Source: a virus. From it: a DNA stretch of 33,219 bases. Both the position numbers and the translations under genes were made by a program. Location: the IMG/VR virus record IMGVR_UViG_3300010158_000204, positions 1 to 33,219 of that record. The stretch is one strand, 5' to 3'. Shown here one piece after another: positions 29,040 to 33,219 of the stretch (position 1 is its first letter; each line of letters starts with the position of its first letter). A model generated the notes under the pieces. It ran no database searches. It was given only the letters and a program-made list of their open reading frames with translations, and was not told the DNA's origin.

Positions 29040-31688
29040 ATGTACGTAGATGCTATCATCGATAGAGAGAAAGAACGTATCCATGTTGTGGAACGTCGAG
29101 ATGGTAAAAGAGTTTACCATGAGTATCCCCCAAACTATGTGTTCTATTACCCTGATGAGCGCGGCAAGTTCCGCACTCTTTGGGGCGAACCATGTCAACG
29201 TGTAAGCACTCGTAGCAATAAAGAATTTCGTAAGGAAATGGCTGCGTTTAAGGGCAAGCAAATATACGAAAGCGATATCAATCCAATCTTTCGTTGTTTG
29301 GCGGACAATTACTTAGGTCAGGATGCGCCAGAACTTAATGTGGCGTTTTTCGATATTGAGACGGACTTTGATAAGGTTCGTGGATACAGTAGTCCAGAAG
29401 ATCCATTCACTAAGGTAACAGCAGTAACAGTGTTTCTCAATTGGTTAGATCAATTGATTACACTGTGTATTGCTCCGCCTAATATGTCACAAGCAGATGC
29501 ACAAGCAATCTGTGATAGTATTCCCAACTGTTACTTGTTTGAGGAAGAAGCAGAACTGCTAAAGACATTTATGGATCTCATCGAAGATGCAGATATTTTA
29601 AGTGGTTGGAACAGTGAAGGATTTGATATTCCCTACATGATCAATCGTACTGCTCGTGTACTCAGTAAGGATGATACACGTCGCTATTGTCTTTGGGGGC
29701 AGATGCCACGTGATCGTACATATGAGAAATATGGATTAGAGCGTCAAACTTTTGATCTTGTTGGCAGAGTTCATATGGATTATATGAATCTCTATCGTAA
29801 GTATACCTACGAAGAGCGACATAGTTATGCACTGGATGCAATTGGCGAATACGAACTTAACGAACGTAAGATACCATACGAAGGATCACTCGATCAATTG
29901 TATAACGATGACTTTAAGAAGTTTCTAGAGTACAACAGACAGGATACTGCACTGCTAGATAAGTTGGATAAAAAGTTAAAGTTTATCGAACTTGCTAACG
30001 AACTTGCTCATGCTAATACTGTGTTGCTACAGACAACGATGGGTGCAGTTGCTGTGACTGAACAAGCAATTATTAACGCTGCTCATGCACGTGGCATGGT
30101 CGTACCAACACGCAAAGGCTATAGCGATGACAACCAAGCAGCAGGTGCTTATGTTGCTTATCCCAAGAAAGGAATACATGAATGGATCGGTGCAATTGAC
30201 ATCAATTCACTGTATCCTTCAGCAATTCGTGCGCTGAATATGAGCGTTGAAACCATCATTGGGCAGTTACGTCCTATCATGACTGACAAATACATTGCTG
30301 ATAAAATGAGCAATAAAAGTACATTCGCAGATGCATGGGAAGGTATGTTTGGTACATTTGAATATACCGCAGTTATGAATCAAGAAATTGGCACTGAGAT
30401 TACAGTTGACTGGGAGGATGGCAACAGTGAAACGTATAGTGCAGCGCAGATATACAGGATGGTCTTTGATTCCAACCAAACATGGAGTCTTAGCGCCAAC
30501 GGGACGCTCTTCACGCTGGACAGACAGGGTGTTGTACCAGGATTATTGGAACAATGGTACAAAGAACGTCAGGAACTACAGGCCAAAAAGAAAGAAGCAA
30601 AAGACGCTAAAGAAGCAGCCTTTTGGGACAAGAGACAGTTGGTTAAGAAAATTAATCTAAATAGTCTTTACGGAGCAATTTTGAATCCAGGCTGTAGATT
30701 TTTCGATCGACGTATTGGTCAATCAACCACACTGAGTGGTCGTGTAATTGCACGTCATATGGATGCCACTGTTAATGAATGCCTAACAGGCGAATACGAT
30801 TATGTTGGTAAAACTGTAATCTACGGTGATACCGATTCTGTTTACTTTAGTGCATGGCCTGTTGTTAAAGATGATGTTGCTGCTGGACGTATGGAATGGA
30901 ACAGTAACATCTGTATACAACTATATGATCAGATTGCCGAACAGGTTAATATCAGTTTTCCTCCATTCATGGAACGTGCATTTCATGTTCCTCACGAAAA
31001 TGGTAAGATCATCAAAGGTGGAAGAGAACTTGTTGCCAGCAAGAGTCTATTCATCACGAAGAAGCGTTATGCCGCATTGATCATCGATCTCGAAGGTAAG
31101 CGTTTAGATGTTGATGGCAAAAGCGGCAAGATCAAAGCAATGGGACTTGATCTCAAGCGTAGCGACACTCCAAAAGTTGTACAAGAATTTCTCAGTGATA
31201 TTCTACAGCAAGTGCTAGAAGGTAAAACAAGAGAAGATGTTATCGAGAAGATTAAAGAATTTAAAAAAGAGTTTAAGGCAAGACCAGCATGGGAAAAAGG
31301 TACTCCCAAGCGTGTTAATAAACTAACATATTATGCTGATCTTGAAAACAAGAATGGCAAAACTAATATGCCTGGACACGTTCGTGCCGGTATCAATTGG
31401 AACAATATGCTTCGTATGTACAGTGATAATCGTAGTATGAAGATTACCGACGGTATGAAAGCGATTGTTTGCAAACTAAAATCCAATCCATTGGGCATGA
31501 CCAGTATTGCATATCCAACTGATGAGCAGCGTTTACCGCAGTGGTTTAAAGAAATGCCATTTGATGCTGATGCAATGCAGGAAACTATCATTACTCAAAA
31601 AGTAGAAAATCTACTGGGAGTACTAGAATGGGATCTTGCCAGTGCAACAGATAATCGTAATACCTTTGAATCGCTGTTTAGTTTTTGA
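29040..31688 (+). CDS. 43: Family B replicative DNA polymerase (gp43)
   Basis: At 882 aa it is close to T4 gp43 (898) and has AAGGA eight bases before the ATG. All expected motifs are intact: Exo I FFDIETDF (D105, E107), Exo II GWNSEGFDIPYM (~189-200), Exo III YNRQDTALLD (~298), polymerase motif A DINSLYPSA (~387), motif B KINLNSLYG (~536) and motif C YGDTDSVY (~597). It should therefore be an active 5'-3' polymerase with 3'-5' proofreading. It copies the phage genome with the clamp (gene at 32556) and the loader gp44 (gene at 8400). No intein, intron or homing endonuclease interrupts it. Confidence 0.95.
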   Translation: MYVDAIIDREKERIHVVERRDGKRVYHEYPPNYVFYYPDERGKFRTLWGEPCQRVSTRSNKEFRKEMAAFKGKQIYESDINPIFRCLADNYLGQDAPELNVAFFDIETDFDKVRGYSSPEDPFTKVTAVTVFLNWLDQLITLCIAPPNMSQADAQAICDSIPNCYLFEEEAELLKTFMDLIEDADILSGWNSEGFDIPYMINRTARVLSKDDTRRYCLWGQMPRDRTYEKYGLERQTFDLVGRVHMDYMNLYRKYTYEERHSYALDAIGEYELNERKIPYEGSLDQLYNDDFKKFLEYNRQDTALLDKLDKKLKFIELANELAHANTVLLQTTMGAVAVTEQAIINAAHARGMVVPTRKGYSDDNQAAGAYVAYPKKGIHEWIGAIDINSLYPSAIRALNMSVETIIGQLRPIMTDKYIADKMSNKSTFADAWEGMFGTFEYTAVMNQEIGTEITVDWEDGNSETYSAAQIYRMVFDSNQTWSLSANGTLFTLDRQGVVPGLLEQWYKERQELQAKKKEAKDAKEAAFWDKRQLVKKINLNSLYGAILNPGCRFFDRRIGQSTTLSGRVIARHMDATVNECLTGEYDYVGKTVIYGDTDSVYFSAWPVVKDDVAAGRMEWNSNICIQLYDQIAEQVNISFPPFMERAFHVPHENGKIIKGGRELVASKSLFITKKRYAALIIDLEGKRLDVDGKSGKIKAMGLDLKRSDTPKVVQEFLSDILQQVLEGKTREDVIEKIKEFKKEFKARPAWEKGTPKRVNKLTYYADLENKNGKTNMPGHVRAGINWNNMLRMYSDNRSMKITDGMKAIVCKLKSNPLGMTSIAYPTDEQRLPQWFKEMPFDADAMQETIITQKVENLLGVLEWDLASATDNRNTFESLFSF

Positions 31689-31694
31689 GGGCAA

Positions 31695-32531
31695 ATGGAT
31701 ATAGTATCTTTAACCAAAGTTAGAAACTATCTCGAACATTCGATTGATATATGTCAAGAAGATCAAATAAAAATATCACAGGATTTGATTCCTGTGTTAA
31801 ATCAAGTTAAGCAAGCAATTAGACCAAGTTTAAACGACTTGAATAATGCTGCTGAAGGATTAAGACAACGTCGCATTGGTATGAGTTCGACTAATTGGTT
31901 GAAATTCTTTCAAAGCCACGATTACAATCCTGCAGAAGTAGAATTCTATAAGGACATATTATCAGCATTTGTCAGTTGGCATTATCCTGCATTAGTTCTG
32001 TTTCCGGGGGTAGGAAAGATTTTACCTGGCTTGTTGGGTGCAGAACCTCTTTATATTGCAGATTGGTCCGATGAAGTATTAAATCACTGTGCTGCTCAGT
32101 TCAATGATTTCTATGCCAATAAAAGATTGATGCAGTATAAGATTTCTAAATACGATCTGTCGCCGTTACCACAACAGTCTTTTGGACTTGTGACCAGCGT
32201 TAACTGGACAGTGTTTGAAGGGTTGGATGGTTTGACTGAAATAGCAAATAGTGTTCATAATGTATTGTTGCCAGGCGGCATTTATATGTTTAACTATAAT
32301 CCGTTGGATCGTTATTGGGGAGTGCAACAAAACATTGACCAATTTGGCTACGGTACATTGACTGAAGACTTAGTGTCTAAATTAGAAAGAATTGGATTTC
32401 AAATTCTTAAAATCAATCAACAGCCTAGTAAGATGGCCTATATAATATGCAGGAAATATGGAGAGTTAGACTCCCCTAAACTCAGCAGTATACTTGCGAA
32501 AATTATTGCAACTACTGATGAATTACTATAA
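31695..32531 (+). CDS. Degenerate SAM-methyltransferase-like protein
   Basis: The 278-aa protein starts six bases after the polymerase stop, with GAGGG upstream. The first ~95 residues are helical. The middle shows a class I methyltransferase-like order: a strand and glycine loop (LVLFPGVGKILPGLLG), an acidic strand end (PLYIADWSDEVL), a SFGLVTSVNWTVFE strand, a helix and VLLPGGIYMFNYN, the usual motif VI-like turn. The glycine loop is not the canonical E/D-x-G-x-G-x-G, so activity is uncertain. The position between polymerase and clamp is unusual. A target cannot be named. Confidence 0.5.
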   Translation: MDIVSLTKVRNYLEHSIDICQEDQIKISQDLIPVLNQVKQAIRPSLNDLNNAAEGLRQRRIGMSSTNWLKFFQSHDYNPAEVEFYKDILSAFVSWHYPALVLFPGVGKILPGLLGAEPLYIADWSDEVLNHCAAQFNDFYANKRLMQYKISKYDLSPLPQQSFGLVTSVNWTVFEGLDGLTEIANSVHNVLLPGGIYMFNYNPLDRYWGVQQNIDQFGYGTLTEDLVSKLERIGFQILKINQQPSKMAYIICRKYGELDSPKLSSILAKIIATTDELL

Positions 32532-32555
32532 AATAAGGAAAGTAAAGGATAAATT

Positions 32556-33219
32556 ATGAAAGATTTTCTAACCGATATTGTAACGCATACACTACCATTG
32601 GGTATTTCTTTGGTTAAGATCACAGGCGATGATACAAGTACTATTGTTGAAGCAGTTGCTGATGATAAGAGTGCGGTAGTTAAGGGTACATTCAATACTC
32701 CAAACGCAGAATTTAAAGGCGTTTTTGGAATGCCAAATCTCCAGAGACTTAATACTATTATTAATATTCCAGAATACAAGGAGAATGCCAAGATAGAACT
32801 TGAGACTTCAAATCGCAATGGTGTAGATGTTCCAGATGGAATTTCGTTTGAAAATGCAAATGGCGATTTTAAGAATGATTATCGTTTCATGGCAACTGAA
32901 GTCATCAATGAAAAGTTGAAGAGCGTTAAGTTCAAAGGTGTTAATTGGAACGTGACCTTTGAACCAACGATTGCCAACATTCAGAGATTTAAGTTTCAAG
33001 CAAGCGCACACAGTGAAGAGACTGTGTTCATTGCTAAGACAGATGGAACTGATCTGAAGTTCTATTTCGGTGATCGCAGCACACATGCTGGAAACTTTGT
33101 ATTCCAAGCAGGAGTCACTGGAGTAATTAAGGAAGGTTGGAACTGGCCGATTATACAGTTTTTGAATATTTTAAATCTGTCAGGCGATAAGATCGTACGG
33201 TTTAGCGATGACGGTGCTG
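32556..33219 (+). CDS. 45: Probable sliding clamp (gp45), 3' end outside window
   Basis: The frame is open from ATG 32556 (AAAGGA upstream) to the right edge, giving 221 complete codons. T4 gp45 is 228 aa, so most of the protein may be present. The sequence shows two alpha/beta halves without catalytic motifs. FGMPNLQRLNTIINIPEYK and GDFKNDYRFMATEVI lie in the first half; NIQRFKFQASAHSEETVF, LKFYFGD and GDKIVRFSDDGA lie in the second. I recognise this pattern from clamps annotated in marine T4-like phages. The clamp encircles DNA and tethers gp43 to the template. Placement next to gene 43 supports this. Identity to T4 gp45 itself is low. Confidence 0.65.
   Translation, partial: MKDFLTDIVTHTLPLGISLVKITGDDTSTIVEAVADDKSAVVKGTFNTPNAEFKGVFGMPNLQRLNTIINIPEYKENAKIELETSNRNGVDVPDGISFENANGDFKNDYRFMATEVINEKLKSVKFKGVNWNVTFEPTIANIQRFKFQASAHSEETVFIAKTDGTDLKFYFGDRSTHAGNFVFQAGVTGVIKEGWNWPIIQFLNILNLSGDKIVRFSDDGA

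Noticed and set aside
1-33219. tRNA genes, integrase, insertion sequences, homing endonucleases
   Set aside because: I looked for T-arm-like GGTTCGA contexts, transposase or endonuclease motifs and interrupted core genes, and found none that held up.

Overview
The window is an AT-rich, densely packed segment of a tailed-phage genome of the T4-like (marine or freshwater myovirus) type. Genes overlap by 1 to 35 bases or are separated by a few bases, and all but one lie on the + strand. The T4-core replication genes are recognisable: family B DNA polymerase (gp43), a probable sliding clamp (gp45) and the large clamp-loader subunit (gp44). They sit with genes typical of environmental T4-like phages: MazG-type pyrophosphohydrolase, PhoH, a GroES-like cochaperonin, a glycosyltransferase, and tail proteins with Ig-like and GAN-TANTG-type repeats. 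T4-late-like NATAAATA elements lie upstream of several genes. I see no photosynthesis genes, tRNAs, integrase or CRISPR array. The host cannot be named from this sequence.

Layout. (1) 1-5655: tail or fibre proteins: a fragment with glycine/threonine-rich repeats, a 1055-aa Ig-repeat protein and a 306-aa virion-like protein, closed by a strong hairpin. (2) 5709-9958: MazG, several unknowns, a DnaE-like fragment, the GroES-like protein and gp44. (3) 9975-10700: PhoH on the minus strand, with a palindromic terminator at its 3' end and a divergent promoter region at its 5' end. (4) 10839-13296: two conserved unknowns, then a lysis cassette (i-spanin, lipoprotein o-spanin, holin with a 17-proline tract). 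(5) 13312-16430: a DnaJ-like cochaperone and a ClpA-type AAA+ unfoldase with an intact ClpP-docking tripeptide. (6) 16396-19325: unknowns, a small beta-rich protein, a glycosyltransferase and a beta-sandwich protein. (7) 19344-28173: a block in which five proteins begin with an MR-x-x-E type leader followed by an L/I-x-E site. These are a ligase-like protein, a 1109-aa multidomain protein, an Ala/Gly-rich helical protein, a basic DUF6321-like protein and a 181-aa protein. (8) 28195-33219: a small virion-like protein, a DsbA-like protein, gp43, a degenerate methyltransferase and the start of the clamp.

How it may work together. The DNA synthesis machinery is split: polymerase and clamp are adjacent at the right end and the clamp loader is 20 kb to the left. 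GroES-like, DnaJ-like and ClpA-like proteins form an unusually complete phage-encoded proteostasis set, probably for head folding and host-protein turnover. The most interesting block is region 7. Its leaders resemble T4 capsid-targeting sequences cut by the prohead protease, and the proteins carry nucleotide-handling domains. My leading hypothesis is that these are enzymes packaged in the head, one of them made as a polyprotein, and delivered with the DNA. A second system-level signal is a set of genes lacking Shine-Dalgarno sequences whose -10-like element ends exactly 7 bases before the ATG, which suggests leaderless phage mRNAs.
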